A DNA stretch of 64,000 nucleotides. It comes from Prochlorococcus sp. AG-686-J21. Its GTDB lineage: Bacteria; Cyanobacteriota; Cyanobacteriia; PCC-6307; Cyanobiaceae. This document shows positions 48,812 through 58,314 of this stretch, one piece after another. Under the pieces are notes generated by a model, which had not been told where the DNA came from, searched no databases, and saw only the letters and a list, made by a program, of their open reading frames with translations. Position numbers and translations under genes: made by a program. The stretch is from NCBI GenBank assembly GCA_003210285.1, contig QCVS01000005.1, positions 1 to 64,000 on the forward strand. The letters run 5' to 3'. The first letter of the stretch is position 1, and the number at the start of each line of letters is the position of its first letter.

Positions 48812-49747
48812 ATGTCTATATTTTTGATATCTTCTCTTTTTTTAATATTAACTTTATTATTTTCCTCTTTAATACTTTGGAGAATTAATACTAGAAAATA
48901 TATTTCTTCGGGAACTGTAGCTTCAGCTTATGATTCATGGACTCAGGATAAATTACTAGAAAGATTATGGGGAGAGCATATACATTTAGGTTTCTATCCT
49001 CCAAATAAAAATATTGACTTTAGAGAAGCTAAAGTGCAATTTGTTCATGAGTTAGTAAGTTGGAGTGGTTTAGATAAATTGCCCAGAGGTTCTAGGGTTC
49101 TAGACGTAGGTTGTGGAATAGGTGGAAGTTCTAGGATTCTCGCTAATTATTATGGATTTAATGTTACTGGAATAACTATTAGTCCAGCTCAAGTAAAAAG
49201 AGCTAAAGAACTTACTCCTTATCAATGTACATGTAACTTTAAAGTTATGGATGCTTTGGATTTAAGATTTGAAGAGGGGACCTTTGATGGTGTTTGGAGT
49301 GTTGAGGCAGGAGCCCATATGAATAACAAAACTAAATTTGCAGATCAAATGCTAAGAATTTTAAGACCTGGAGGATATTTAGCTTTAGCTGATTGGAATT
49401 CAAGAGATTTACAAACGCAACCCCCATCCATGCTTGAAAAAATAATTTTAAAACAATTACTTGAACAGTGGGTACATCCTAAATTTATGAGTATCAATGA
49501 CTTTAGTAGTATTCTTATCGATAACAAAAATAGTTCAGGTCAGGTTACCTCTGAAAACTGGAATTCTTTTACAAATCCATCTTGGTTTGATTCGATATTT
49601 GAAGGAATGAGAAGACCTAATGCAATTTTGTCCCTTGGCCCAGGAGCTATCATAAAGTCAATAAGAGAAATACCTACAATATTATTAATGGATTGGGCCT
49701 TTAAAAAAGGTTTAATGGAATTTGGAGTTTATAAATGTAGAGGTTAA
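48812..49747 (+). CDS. MPBQ/MSBQ methyltransferase-like enzyme (plastoquinone/tocopherol)
   Basis: The 311-residue protein closely resembles the cyanobacterial 2-methyl-6-phytyl/solanyl-benzoquinol methyltransferase (Sll0418 type). An N-terminal membrane span (residues 1-23) is followed by YDSWTQDKLLERLWGEHIHLG, SAM motif I VLDVGCGIGGSS (96-107), NVTGITISPAQVKRAKELTP and WSVEAGAHM. The product would be a methylated quinol, the precursor of plastoquinone and possibly tocopherol. It directly follows the LON-domain gene (zero gap) and converges with pheA. A gamma-tocopherol methyltransferase is the alternative within the same family. Confidence 0.8.
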   Translation: MSIFLISSLFLILTLLFSSLILWRINTRKYISSGTVASAYDSWTQDKLLERLWGEHIHLGFYPPNKNIDFREAKVQFVHELVSWSGLDKLPRGSRVLDVGCGIGGSSRILANYYGFNVTGITISPAQVKRAKELTPYQCTCNFKVMDALDLRFEEGTFDGVWSVEAGAHMNNKTKFADQMLRILRPGGYLALADWNSRDLQTQPPSMLEKIILKQLLEQWVHPKFMSINDFSSILIDNKNSSGQVTSENWNSFTNPSWFDSIFEGMRRPNAILSLGPGAIIKSIREIPTILLMDWAFKKGLMEFGVYKCRG

Positions 49748-50593
49748 TTAATCTAAATTAATCTTTTCTGATAAATAACAACCGAAATCGACTAAATGTT
49801 CACATAAAGGTTTTAGTTTTTTCTTCAATTTATTAAAGGCTTCAATATTAGTCTCACTATTTATTTCAACATCAACATAGATTATATATTCTCCTAGTTC
49901 TCTCTTTGAAGGTCTAGATTCTATTTTGCTCATATTGAACCCAAATTCTGCAATAAAATTTAAAGCTTCTAGTAAAGTGCCAGGATTGTTTGAGAGTAAT
50001 GAGAAGGCAAAACTGGCAATATTGGATCTATCTACAATGTATTCTTTACTCAACAAAACAAATCTTGTACAGTTACCTGGAACATCATTAATAGGAAAAG
50101 CTAATTCTTTAAGTCCTTGCATTTCAATAAGAGATTTCGATCCAATAGCTGCTCTAAATGAACTCCCTTTTACCATATTCACAGCTTCTGAAGTTGAATT
50201 AGTTGATAAAGTAATAGCTTCTGGCAGGTTCTCAGATAACCATTCTGAGCATTGAGCTAAAGCTTGTGGATGAGATAATACCTCAGATATCTCTGAAATC
50301 TTGCCATCACTAATTAATGCATGTTTTATTGGTAAAACAATTGCTTTGTTTATATTAATATCAGAAAATTTCCAAAGTGCATCTAAAGTCGTTGTTACTC
50401 CTCCTTCAACAGAGTTCTCAATTGGTACTATTGCTGCATCACAATTGTTGTAGGCTATTGATTTAATAACAGAATATAGCCCGTTACATGGTACAAATAA
50501 AGGTGACTTAAAATTAGCAAGCTTTGATAAAATATGAGCTGCTTTTTCAGCGTATGTCCCTTTAGGGCCTAAATATGCAACTTGTTTGCTCAT
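49748..50593 (-). CDS. pheA: Prephenate dehydratase
   Basis: The enzyme converts prephenate to phenylpyruvate in phenylalanine synthesis. YLGPKGTYAEKAA is the N-terminal start, the catalytic-site TRF is in NDVPGNCTRFVLLSKE (residues ~172-187), and a C-terminal ACT domain (SKIESRPSKRELGEYIIYVD) gives Phe feedback control. 281 residues fits the monofunctional form; no chorismate mutase domain is present. It ends one base beyond the methyltransferase stop on the other strand. Confidence 0.95.
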   Translation of the reverse strand: MSKQVAYLGPKGTYAEKAAHILSKLANFKSPLFVPCNGLYSVIKSIAYNNCDAAIVPIENSVEGGVTTTLDALWKFSDININKAIVLPIKHALISDGKISEISEVLSHPQALAQCSEWLSENLPEAITLSTNSTSEAVNMVKGSSFRAAIGSKSLIEMQGLKELAFPINDVPGNCTRFVLLSKEYIVDRSNIASFAFSLLSNNPGTLLEALNFIAEFGFNMSKIESRPSKRELGEYIIYVDVEINSETNIEAFNKLKKKLKPLCEHLVDFGCYLSEKINLD

Positions 50594-50645
50594 GATTAAT
50601 TGTAAGAAAAAAAGAGATCAAATAAGCATTGGAGGTATATAGAAA

Positions 50646-51164
50646 ATGCTTTTAGCTTTTGATGCTAAACAGAAACTTAAGCTTTCTGTTACTAGAAATA
50701 AAGAATATCTTTCTAAATATCTTTTGGAGGAAGAAAGAGTTGTTGGAGCAATGCTAGACCCCAATAAATTAGAATCTGAAGGGAAAGGAATGTATAAATA
50801 TACTGTAACAAGTTTCAAGGTTTTTCAATTAGATGTTAATCCTGTTGTATCAATTGCAGTTGAGAATAATGAGGGCGTTTTAAAAATGAGCGCACTTGAT
50901 AGTAAGTTAGATGGTTTAGGTATAGTTGAAGATTTTAATTTAATTTTGAAAGCAAATTTGGAGGCAACTAATTTTGGGTTAGAAGGTGAGGCCCTACTTG
51001 GAGTTTCAGTAAGTCAACCTCCTCTTTTGAAACTTTTGCCAAAGAAAATTTTGGAATCTACAGGTCATTCAGTATTGAATGGAATTTTATTAGGAATAAA
51101 ATCTAGAGTTCAACAACAATTAATAAAAGATTTTTTAAATTGGTGTGAATTAAATCAGATTTAA
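50646..51164 (+). CDS. DUF1997 family protein
   Basis: The 172-residue protein matches DUF1997, found in cyanobacteria and plants. Typical parts are [35 protein letters not shown], and a C-terminal stretch with [21 protein letters not shown] lipid-binding-like fold has been suggested for related domains, but function is unknown. It is divergent from pheA (52 bp) and its last 15 bp overlap the convergent rnhB 3' end. Confidence 0.8.
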   Translation: MLLAFDAKQKLKLSVTRNKEYLSKYLLEEERVVGAMLDPNKLESEGKGMYKYTVTSFKVFQLDVNPVVSIAVENNEGVLKMSALDSKLDGLGIVEDFNLILKANLEATNFGLEGEALLGVSVSQPPLLKLLPKKILESTGHSVLNGILLGIKSRVQQQLIKDFLNWCELNQI

Positions 51165-51779
51165 CTTATTCAAGAAACTTTTTCTATGGAGATTCGTTAG
51201 TCCATTTTCTTTAAGACTTGAAAAATGTTGTTTAGTGCCATATCCTTTATTTTTAAATATGAAATATCCAGGATATTTGCTTTCTAATCTTTCCATCAAA
51301 GAGTCACGCGTTACTTTAGCAATTATGCTTGCAGCAGCAATTGAAATAAATTTAGAATCACCCGAAATTATATTTCTTTGATTACCTTCCCAAAGTCTTA
51401 ATGATAAGGGACCATCAATTATTAGTTCAGATGGCATAAGTTTTAACTTTTTAACTGCTCTAATCATTGAAAGTTCTGTTGCATATCTTATCCCCAACAA
51501 ATCTATTTCTTTTACTGAAGACTGCCCTAATCCGTAATCTGATGATAATTCAATAATTTTAGGAAAAATATCTTTTCTTTTTTTTGGAGTTAATTTTTTA
51601 CTATCATTTACTCCCAATCTCTTGAGAGTTAATCCATCTTTTTCAGTAAGAACTATAACAGCAGAAAAAACAGGTCCAAAAACTGAACCACGACCTACTT
51701 CATCAATACCTATCTCAGAAACTTTATTCAATAATTGCAGATGATCTTCTTCTTTTCCTTCTTGAATTATCAATTTCAT
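51150..51779 (-). CDS. rnhB: Ribonuclease HII
   Basis: RNase HII removes ribonucleotides from DNA and RNA of RNA-DNA hybrids. Catalytic acids appear in [18 protein letters not shown] (Asp-Glu pair) and in LIIDGPLSL, with [10 protein letters not shown] nearby. The ATG at 51779 gives 209 residues but overlaps rne by 56 bp. A TTG at 51731 ([15 protein letters not shown]) would overlap the rne stop by only 8 bp and is an equally likely start. Co-expression with rne is clear either way. Confidence 0.93.
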   Translation of the reverse strand: MKLIIQEGKEEDHLQLLNKVSEIGIDEVGRGSVFGPVFSAVIVLTEKDGLTLKRLGVNDSKKLTPKKRKDIFPKIIELSSDYGLGQSSVKEIDLLGIRYATELSMIRAVKKLKLMPSELIIDGPLSLRLWEGNQRNIISGDSKFISIAAASIIAKVTRDSLMERLESKYPGYFIFKNKGYGTKQHFSSLKENGLTNLHRKSFLNKLNLI

Positions 51780-53544
51780 CTGTTATTTCTATTTCTTGGT
51801 TATCATCTGTTATTTTCGGTAATTTATTTCCGGGACTGACTTCTTTAGGGTCATCTACTTCAACCTCTCCTTTTGAATAAGAATTTAAGGTTTTTTGATT
51901 TGCTTTCTTACTTGAAGCTTTATTATTTGATTTTTCATTATGCTCAGAAGTTATTTGTTTTTCTTTGTTATTAATATCTTCTAAACGTACTACTTGATTA
52001 CTACTTAGATATTCTTTTCCTAATTTAATTAATGGATTAATACCTAATTGGCTATAAACAATTTTTTCATCACTACTGAGCTCAACAGTTATTACTTTCT
52101 TTTCTCTGCGATTATTTGTAATAAGTACTTCATTATCATTTTCCCTTTTATTGGAATAGTCATCCTCTTTATTAAAAAATTTGGTTTTTGTTAAATCATC
52201 CTTAATTATCTTTTCCTGATTTTCAACTACTTGAATGGGGGCTAAATCTGGAAGCTTTGTATTATTTAATTTATTAGATTTCTTTGTAGTTTGATTCGTT
52301 TTTAAAATATTATTTTTATAATTTGGTAGATTTTCTATATGCCCTAATCCATTGCAAAATTTACATTTATTGCCAAATAATTCATATATATTTTGACCTT
52401 GCCTTTTTCTTGTTAATTCAACTAAACCTAACTCAGTTAATTGAGCTATCTGTGGTCTTGCTGAATCATCTTTAATAGCTAAGGTGAAATGTTCAAGTAA
52501 CTGAAATTGATCTCTTCGAGATTCCATATCTATAAAATCTATTACTAAAACTCCCCCAATATTTCTTAATTTCATTTGCCTAGAAATTTCTATAGCTGCT
52601 TCACAGTTCGTCCATAAAACAGTTTGTCTTGAATTAGCTGATCTTGTGAAAGATCCAGAATTAACGTCAATTACTGTCAATGCTTCAGTAGGTTCAATAA
52701 TTATGTATCCTCCTGAAGGTAAATCTACTCTAGGCTGAAGCGCCTTTTGAATAGTTTTATTAATTTGGTATTTTTCTAAAATATGTTCATTTATTTCATT
52801 ATTATGAAAAACAAGATCTACATTAGAGTCATTATTAACTAAAAAGTCTTTTGCTTTTTCGAGAGCGATTTTATTATCAATTACAATTTTATTAGTTGAT
52901 GATTTGATGCAATCTCTTAAAATTTTCAATGAAAAATCTTCATCTCTACTTATTAAATTTGGTGGATGAGTACTCTCCGAATTTTTTAAAACTTGATCCC
53001 ATTGTTGAATTAAATTTTCTAAATCTTCAATAAGTAATTCTTCTTTGATATGTTCGGCTTCAGTTCGAAATAATAATCCTGTGGTGGGAGGTTTAATTAA
53101 AACTCCAAGAGCTCTTAAACGACTTCTTTCAGTCTCAGTATTTACCTTTCTAGAAATATTGACTCCTTGTCCGTATGGTTGCAGTATTAAATATTTACCA
53201 GGTAATGAGATATTCCCTGTAAGTCTAGGCCCTTTATTTCCAGTAGGTTCTTTCATTACTTGTACGAGAACTTTTTGTCTTGGTTCAAGAAGTTCAGTAA
53301 TTCCTACAACACCTTTTTTTAATCTCAATGGTCCTAGATCTGATACATGAATAAAGCCGTTTTTTTCACTTTCTCCAATATCTATAAAGGCAGCATCAAT
53401 TCCTGGCAGGACATTTTCAACAGTTCCTAAAAAAATATCCCCGATTTGATATTGACCTTGTGCGACGATTAATTCATCAACCTGATCATCTGTGAGTAGT
53501 GCTGCAATACGCGCCTGCTCAGCTATTACAATTTGCTGAGACAT
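51724..53544 (-). CDS. rne: Ribonuclease E/G
   Basis: The 606-residue endonuclease controls mRNA decay and processing. The S1 domain is at [20 protein letters not shown], the DNase-I-like catalytic site at [14 protein letters not shown], and the zinc-link CKFCNG near residues 391-396. The rest (~410-590) is disordered and Lys/Asn/Glu-rich. The C-terminal end has RRKRRRSSA, matching the short basic motif through which cyanobacterial RNase E recruits PNPase. A 301-bp AT-rich region lies upstream, suitable for 5'-UTR autoregulation. Confidence 0.96.
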   Translation of the reverse strand: MSQQIVIAEQARIAALLTDDQVDELIVAQGQYQIGDIFLGTVENVLPGIDAAFIDIGESEKNGFIHVSDLGPLRLKKGVVGITELLEPRQKVLVQVMKEPTGNKGPRLTGNISLPGKYLILQPYGQGVNISRKVNTETERSRLRALGVLIKPPTTGLLFRTEAEHIKEELLIEDLENLIQQWDQVLKNSESTHPPNLISRDEDFSLKILRDCIKSSTNKIVIDNKIALEKAKDFLVNNDSNVDLVFHNNEINEHILEKYQINKTIQKALQPRVDLPSGGYIIIEPTEALTVIDVNSGSFTRSANSRQTVLWTNCEAAIEISRQMKLRNIGGVLVIDFIDMESRRDQFQLLEHFTLAIKDDSARPQIAQLTELGLVELTRKRQGQNIYELFGNKCKFCNGLGHIENLPNYKNNILKTNQTTKKSNKLNNTKLPDLAPIQVVENQEKIIKDDLTKTKFFNKEDDYSNKRENDNEVLITNNRREKKVITVELSSDEKIVYSQLGINPLIKLGKEYLSSNQVVRLEDINNKEKQITSEHNEKSNNKASSKKANQKTLNSYSKGEVEVDDPKEVSPGNKLPKITDDNQEIEITDEIDNSRRKRRRSSAIIE

Positions 53545-53845
53545 AAAATTTTTTAAAGTATGTTTTGAGTTTTTGAAAATCGATAAAAAGTAAATAATTA
53601 TATATTTAATTATTCACCAGCAATTTCTTGATAGCTAAATTTATTAGATTTTTTAAAATAATTAGTAGCGGTTTAACTTGCTAAGTGTTTAAGTTTTAGA
53701 CGACTTTCAAACGATTTGAAATTTATTAAATAGCTATGATTATTTCTTTAATTAAATCATAACCACTTCTATATTAACATCTAATTCCCGCTTAAGTACA
53801 TTGATCCATTATTCTTATGTAGGTTAAGTTTTCAAATTTTATAAA
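53545..53845. promoter_or_regulatory. rne/dapL divergent region with AT-rich rne leader
   Basis: This 301-bp region lies between rne (minus) and dapL (plus). On the rne side, AATAATTA (53593-53600) and TAATTATT (53607-53614) form an AU-rich hairpin about 50-70 nt before the rne ATG. Cyanobacterial and proteobacterial rne genes autoregulate through AU-rich leaders. No clear promoter boxes were identified for dapL. Confidence 0.45.
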
Positions 53846-55072
53846 GTGGTTAAAGTAAACGAAAATTATTTAAAACTCAAAGCAGGATATCTATTCCCTG
53901 AAATTTCTAAAAGAGTTAGTCATTATACTCAAGCTAATAGCAGTTCGAAACTCATTAAGCTTGGAATAGGGGATGTAACCGAGCCACTTCCTAAAGCTTG
54001 CATTAATGCTATGAGAGAAGCATTAAATGAAATGGGAACAAATAACGGATTTAAAGGTTATGGCCCAGAGCAAGGGTATGGATGGCTTAGGGAAAAAATT
54101 TCTGTAAATGATTTTATTTCAAGAGGGTGTCATATTTCTCCTGAAGAAATATTTGTTTCTGATGGTTCAAAATGCGATAGCAGCAATATTTTAGATATTC
54201 TTGGGGATGAGAATTTAATTGCCGTTACTGATCCTGTTTATCCTGTTTATGTCGATACTAATGTGATGACTGGGAGAACTGGTGAAACACTTCAAAATGG
54301 CACTTATCTAGGATTAGTATACTTAGCGATCAATGAAGATAATAATTTTCACCCTGAAATCCCAAAAAATAAGGTTGATATTATTTATCTTTGTTTTCCT
54401 AATAATCCAACTGGGGCAACAATTACAAAACAAGAATTAAAAAAATGGGTTGACTACGCTATTGAAAATAAATCTTTGATTCTTTTCGATGCAGCTTATG
54501 AAGCTTTTATTCAAGATAAAGATATTCCTCATTCAATATACGAGATTGAGGGGGCAAAAAATTGTGCTATCGAATTTAGATCTTTCTCAAAAAATGCAGG
54601 ATTTACCGGTGTTAGATGTGCTTATACAGTAATACCAAAAAATCTATTAGGACAAAATTCAAAAGGTGACAAAATTGATTTATGGTCATTATGGAATAGG
54701 CGTCAATGTACTAAATTTAACGGTGTAAGCTATATCGTACAAAGAGGAGCTGAGGCGGTATATTCTTCGCAAGGTAAAAAAGAGGTTAATTCTTTAATAA
54801 GTTTTTATATGGAAAATGCAAAGATTATGCAAAATAAGCTTAGAAGTGCAGATTTTACAGTTTATGGGGGTGACAATGCCCCATATGTATGGATCAAAGT
54901 ACCACCTAGTATGACTTCTTGGGACTTTTTTGATTATTTACTTGAAAAAGCTGATGTCGTGGGCACACCTGGAAGTGGATTTGGATTAGCAGGAGAGGGC
55001 TATTTTCGATTATCTGCCTTTAACTCGAGATTGAATGTTATTAATGCAATGGAACGAATAATTAATATATAA
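53846..55072 (+). CDS. dapL: LL-diaminopimelate aminotransferase (GTG start)
   Basis: DapL makes LL-diaminopimelate from tetrahydrodipicolinate in one step, for lysine and peptidoglycan. The 408-residue PLP enzyme shows [12 protein letters not shown], the substrate loop [20 protein letters not shown] in part, [12 protein letters not shown], and the PLP-lysine in [17 protein letters not shown] (residues ~248-264). The start is GTG ([15 protein letters not shown]). Its stop overlaps the next frame (TAATG). Confidence 0.97.
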   Translation: MVKVNENYLKLKAGYLFPEISKRVSHYTQANSSSKLIKLGIGDVTEPLPKACINAMREALNEMGTNNGFKGYGPEQGYGWLREKISVNDFISRGCHISPEEIFVSDGSKCDSSNILDILGDENLIAVTDPVYPVYVDTNVMTGRTGETLQNGTYLGLVYLAINEDNNFHPEIPKNKVDIIYLCFPNNPTGATITKQELKKWVDYAIENKSLILFDAAYEAFIQDKDIPHSIYEIEGAKNCAIEFRSFSKNAGFTGVRCAYTVIPKNLLGQNSKGDKIDLWSLWNRRQCTKFNGVSYIVQRGAEAVYSSQGKKEVNSLISFYMENAKIMQNKLRSADFTVYGGDNAPYVWIKVPPSMTSWDFFDYLLEKADVVGTPGSGFGLAGEGYFRLSAFNSRLNVINAMERIINI

Positions 55073-55428
55073 TGATCAATGAAATTTCTTGTAATTACAA
55101 TCAAAAGGTAATGTTAAATATAAAGTTAGAAAAAGGGGGAAATAATAACGCAGTAGTGTTAGAGAAAAAATCATCTGCGTTAAAAAATAAATCACCAAAA
55201 TATAAAGTCTTACTTCACAATGATCCAGTTAATTCAATGGAGTATGTGACTAATGCACTTAGAGAAGTAGTACCACAATTAAGCGAGCAAGATGCTATTA
55301 GTATTATGCTTGAGGCTCATAATACTGGTGTTGGTTTAGTTATCGTATGTGATTTAGAGCCCGCTGAATTTTATTCAGAATCATTGAAATCAAAAGGGAT
55401 CTCAAGTTCAATTGAAAAAGAAGATTAA
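55072..55428 (+). CDS. clpS: ClpS adaptor protein
   Basis: ClpS hands N-degron substrates to ClpAP/ClpCP. The core is SPKYKVLLHNDPVNSMEYVT then NALREVVPQL, with the Clp-ATPase-binding and substrate-pocket Asn-Asp. The frame starts at the ATG overlapping the dapL stop (118 residues), giving a long N-terminal tail; an ATG at 55111 would shorten it. The sequence YVTNALREVVPQLSEQDAIS fits the family. Cyanobacteria have two ClpS types; I cannot say firmly which this is. Confidence 0.88.
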   Translation: MINEISCNYNQKVMLNIKLEKGGNNNAVVLEKKSSALKNKSPKYKVLLHNDPVNSMEYVTNALREVVPQLSEQDAISIMLEAHNTGVGLVIVCDLEPAEFYSESLKSKGISSSIEKED

Positions 55429-55463
55429 TTATCCTTTTAGTAATAAATTTATTTTAAATTCTT

Positions 55464-57083
55464 TTAAGCTTTTGCTGCGGTAAGCTTCCTATCTGCTAAT
55501 TTACGAACTTTTAGAGAATCATCTAAGGATGCTTTACCATAATTTCTTTCTAAAATATTAATAACTGTTTTTCCAAATTCATCATCTTTATTATCAAAAG
55601 CTTCTAAACATACCTCTCCCAGCTTTTTACCAAGAGGACCAGGATTCCATAAAAGTTTTCTTGCTGTCCAAGGCATCATACTCATCGGATTATAATTAGG
55701 TTTTAATATATTATTTTCTAAAGCGTACTTCTCTAAAAGAGTATGTGGTTGTAAACCTATAAAAAATATGGCTGGGTCTACTAAACCTTGCCCAAAGATA
55801 TTTTCTAACTCTCTATGATAAGCAATAGTTTGTTTAATTGTATTAGGAGTTTCATCAAAAACATTAAATGAGTAATTTACTGATACATGATTTTTAAATC
55901 CTGCCTCTACAAGCATTCTGCAATTCTCAAGTACAGTTTTAAGGTTATATGCTAGTTTCATTTTTCTAACAAGTTCCTGAGAACCTGATGTAATCCCTAT
56001 CTCAAAATAGCTCATTCCTGTATCAACCATTAATTGAGCTAAATCGCGATCAATATTGTCGGCCCTAATATATGCCGCCCACTTAATATCTTTCCAACCT
56101 TGGTCTTTTATAGCTTGAAGAAGTAATTTCGCATCATGAATGTGTTTCTTTGATGGAATGAATTGAGCATCAGTAAACCAAAAACCTCTAACGCCCATTT
56201 CATAAAGTTGTCTCATTTCTTCAATAATTTCATCTACGGGATTAACTCGAACTTTTTTACCCTCAACAACTCCATAAACGCAAAAACAACAATTATGCGG
56301 ACAACCTCTTTTGGTTTGAACTCCTACATAATAATCACCACCTTCTATATACCAATCAAATTCAGCCCAAATAGATTTGATATATTTGTAGTTACAAGCT
56401 GTTTTAATTGTTCCGGATGGCTGTTCATGTATTAATCTGTTTCTAGGTTTTTGACCAGCAAGATAACATCTTTCTTCGGCAATCGAATTACCATTAATAA
56501 CTTTTTCGATAAGGTTCTCACCTTCCCCAACAGAAATTATTGTACCTTTGGGTAATAAATTTCCTAGTTGCTCGTAGAAAACGCTTACAGCCCCTCCCCC
56601 TAAAATCACTTTTACAGATTTATTATATTTTTGAGCTCTTTTGAGACCCGTCTTGACTAAGGATGTATTTCTATTTATTTCTTCATAATGTGATGTTATT
56701 AATTTTAGACCTCCCCAAGCACCTCTAATCTTTTTTAGGATATTGTTAGAGTAGAAAACTTCAAATGAGTTCTGCAAAGGGTTGCCGCTTCTTCCGTCAA
56801 CTGGTGCATAGATTTGTATGTCTCTCCAAGAATAAACGATTAAATGAGGTCTGAATTGATCGATTTTTCTTTTTAGGTATTTAGAAACGTTATTCAGAGG
56901 TACTATCGCTAAATCTATGAATTGTTGTTCTATATCTGGGAAACATTTATGTATATGATCTGCTAAATATATAGGACCTATAGGAAATATTGGATTGCAT
57001 GGAAGTCTAACAATGAGAACTTTTCTAAAAGATTCTCTATTGGACTCTTTAGTTATTTTTTCTAAAGGAAAGTTAAATTCCAT
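55464..57083 (-). CDS. B12-binding-domain radical SAM protein
   Basis: The 539-residue protein has an N-terminal cobalamin-binding-like region (VRLPCNPIFPIGPIYLADHI through VILGGGAVSVFYE) and a radical SAM domain with cluster ligands CPHNCCFC (CX3CX2C, near residues 263-270). GVRGFWFTDAQFIPS and FEIGITSGSQELVRKMK match the Elp3/MiaB-type core. BchE-like enzymes, methylases and hopanoid-modifying enzymes share this plan, so the substrate is open. It lies downstream of two glycosyltransferase genes on the same strand. Confidence 0.82.
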   Translation of the reverse strand: MEFNFPLEKITKESNRESFRKVLIVRLPCNPIFPIGPIYLADHIHKCFPDIEQQFIDLAIVPLNNVSKYLKRKIDQFRPHLIVYSWRDIQIYAPVDGRSGNPLQNSFEVFYSNNILKKIRGAWGGLKLITSHYEEINRNTSLVKTGLKRAQKYNKSVKVILGGGAVSVFYEQLGNLLPKGTIISVGEGENLIEKVINGNSIAEERCYLAGQKPRNRLIHEQPSGTIKTACNYKYIKSIWAEFDWYIEGGDYYVGVQTKRGCPHNCCFCVYGVVEGKKVRVNPVDEIIEEMRQLYEMGVRGFWFTDAQFIPSKKHIHDAKLLLQAIKDQGWKDIKWAAYIRADNIDRDLAQLMVDTGMSYFEIGITSGSQELVRKMKLAYNLKTVLENCRMLVEAGFKNHVSVNYSFNVFDETPNTIKQTIAYHRELENIFGQGLVDPAIFFIGLQPHTLLEKYALENNILKPNYNPMSMMPWTARKLLWNPGPLGKKLGEVCLEAFDNKDDEFGKTVINILERNYGKASLDDSLKVRKLADRKLTAAKA

Positions 57084-57187
57084 TAAAGAGACTTTGAAAT
57101 TGATCTCGCTTTAAGAATCTAGCTATTTTATTACCCTTTCGGTGATTTTTTTAAATTTAATTCTGAAACAATTTAACTCTTTTTTCG

Positions 57188-58279
57188 TTAGATGTCTGAA
57201 ATCATATATTTCCAACAAACATTTAGAAGTTTAATACCATCTATCCATCTTGATATATTTGGTGCTCCAGACCGCCTTGCATAATATCTGACAGGGTAAT
57301 TTAAAATTTTAATATTATTATTGGCCGCTTCAAAGATTATTGTAAAATCGCCAAAAGGATCTGACTTTGATTCCCAACTACCATTTTTTTTCATCAAATT
57401 AAAAAACTTCCTTGAGAAAACTTTTGTTCCACACAGCGAATCAGATATAGGTTTGTTAATTAAAATTGATAAAAATATTGCAAAACATCTATTGCCAATA
57501 TAATTTGCCCATCTCATGGCATCTTTTTCCATTGGGAAAGTTGTCCTAGAGCAATTTATTAGTATATTTTCATTTTTTGTGGATTCCATTATGGCATCAA
57601 TACTATCGTCAATATCTACGGTTAAGTCAGAATCAATAATTGCTAGAGTATCTCCAGTTGATATATTAAATCCTTCAACAACTGCGTTTTTCTTTCCCTT
57701 CGAAGTTTGTTTTAAAAGGGATATTTTAAAGTTTTTTGAGAAGTCTTTAGTAAGATCTTCCAACATTTGAAAAGTATTATCTTTACTATTTCCCTCTACA
57801 AATATGATTTCGATTTTATTTGGTATTTTTTTAAATTTATTTAAGGCTTTGATTAAAAGTTCTCTATTACCTTCTTCATTTCTTGCAGGGATAAGTATTG
57901 AAATCATATGATCATTTAAAGTTTCATAATATTTATAAAATGTGATTTCTATTTCAAATGCAAGGTGCTTAATTATTGGTAACTTTCGCAAAGTATTTTT
58001 TATAGACTGGGGAACTAATTTGGTTTGTATTGGAGTTAATTTTTTTGCTCTCCATCTGATAGATTTGTAATTATAGATTTCTGCTAATGATTCAACATCA
58101 CATAAAGTAATTCTTGCTGTATTTGTTGTTCCCCTAAATATTCTGGAATCTAATCTAAGCCATCTTGTAATTGGTTCCCAAGTATTGCCTCTTACTTTAA
58201 GAGAAATAAATTCTTTATCATCTTTAAATAATTGGTGGAGTTTATTGTTTGTTAAATTCCAAGTATTTACTGAGTTCAT
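57188..58279 (-). CDS. GT2 glycosyltransferase with unusual N-terminal segment
   Basis: Residues ~122-363 form a family 2 glycosyltransferase: SILIPARNEEGNRELLIKAL, FVEGNSKDNTFQML and IIDSDLTVDIDDS (donor/metal site), then SDSLCGTKVFSRKFF. Related proteins often follow or fuse with a methyltransferase; the first ~120 residues here (GNTWEPITRWLRLDSRIFRG) have no SAM motif and I cannot assign them. No transmembrane anchor is clear. The upstream ArnT-like gene ends 35 bp before its start, so they probably act together on a surface glycan or lipid. Confidence 0.78.
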   Translation of the reverse strand: MNSVNTWNLTNNKLHQLFKDDKEFISLKVRGNTWEPITRWLRLDSRIFRGTTNTARITLCDVESLAEIYNYKSIRWRAKKLTPIQTKLVPQSIKNTLRKLPIIKHLAFEIEITFYKYYETLNDHMISILIPARNEEGNRELLIKALNKFKKIPNKIEIIFVEGNSKDNTFQMLEDLTKDFSKNFKISLLKQTSKGKKNAVVEGFNISTGDTLAIIDSDLTVDIDDSIDAIMESTKNENILINCSRTTFPMEKDAMRWANYIGNRCFAIFLSILINKPISDSLCGTKVFSRKFFNLMKKNGSWESKSDPFGDFTIIFEAANNNIKILNYPVRYYARRSGAPNISRWIDGIKLLNVCWKYMISDI

Positions 58280-58314
58280 TTTTTAAAAATTTAACCGTAA
58301 TTAATATTAACCTA

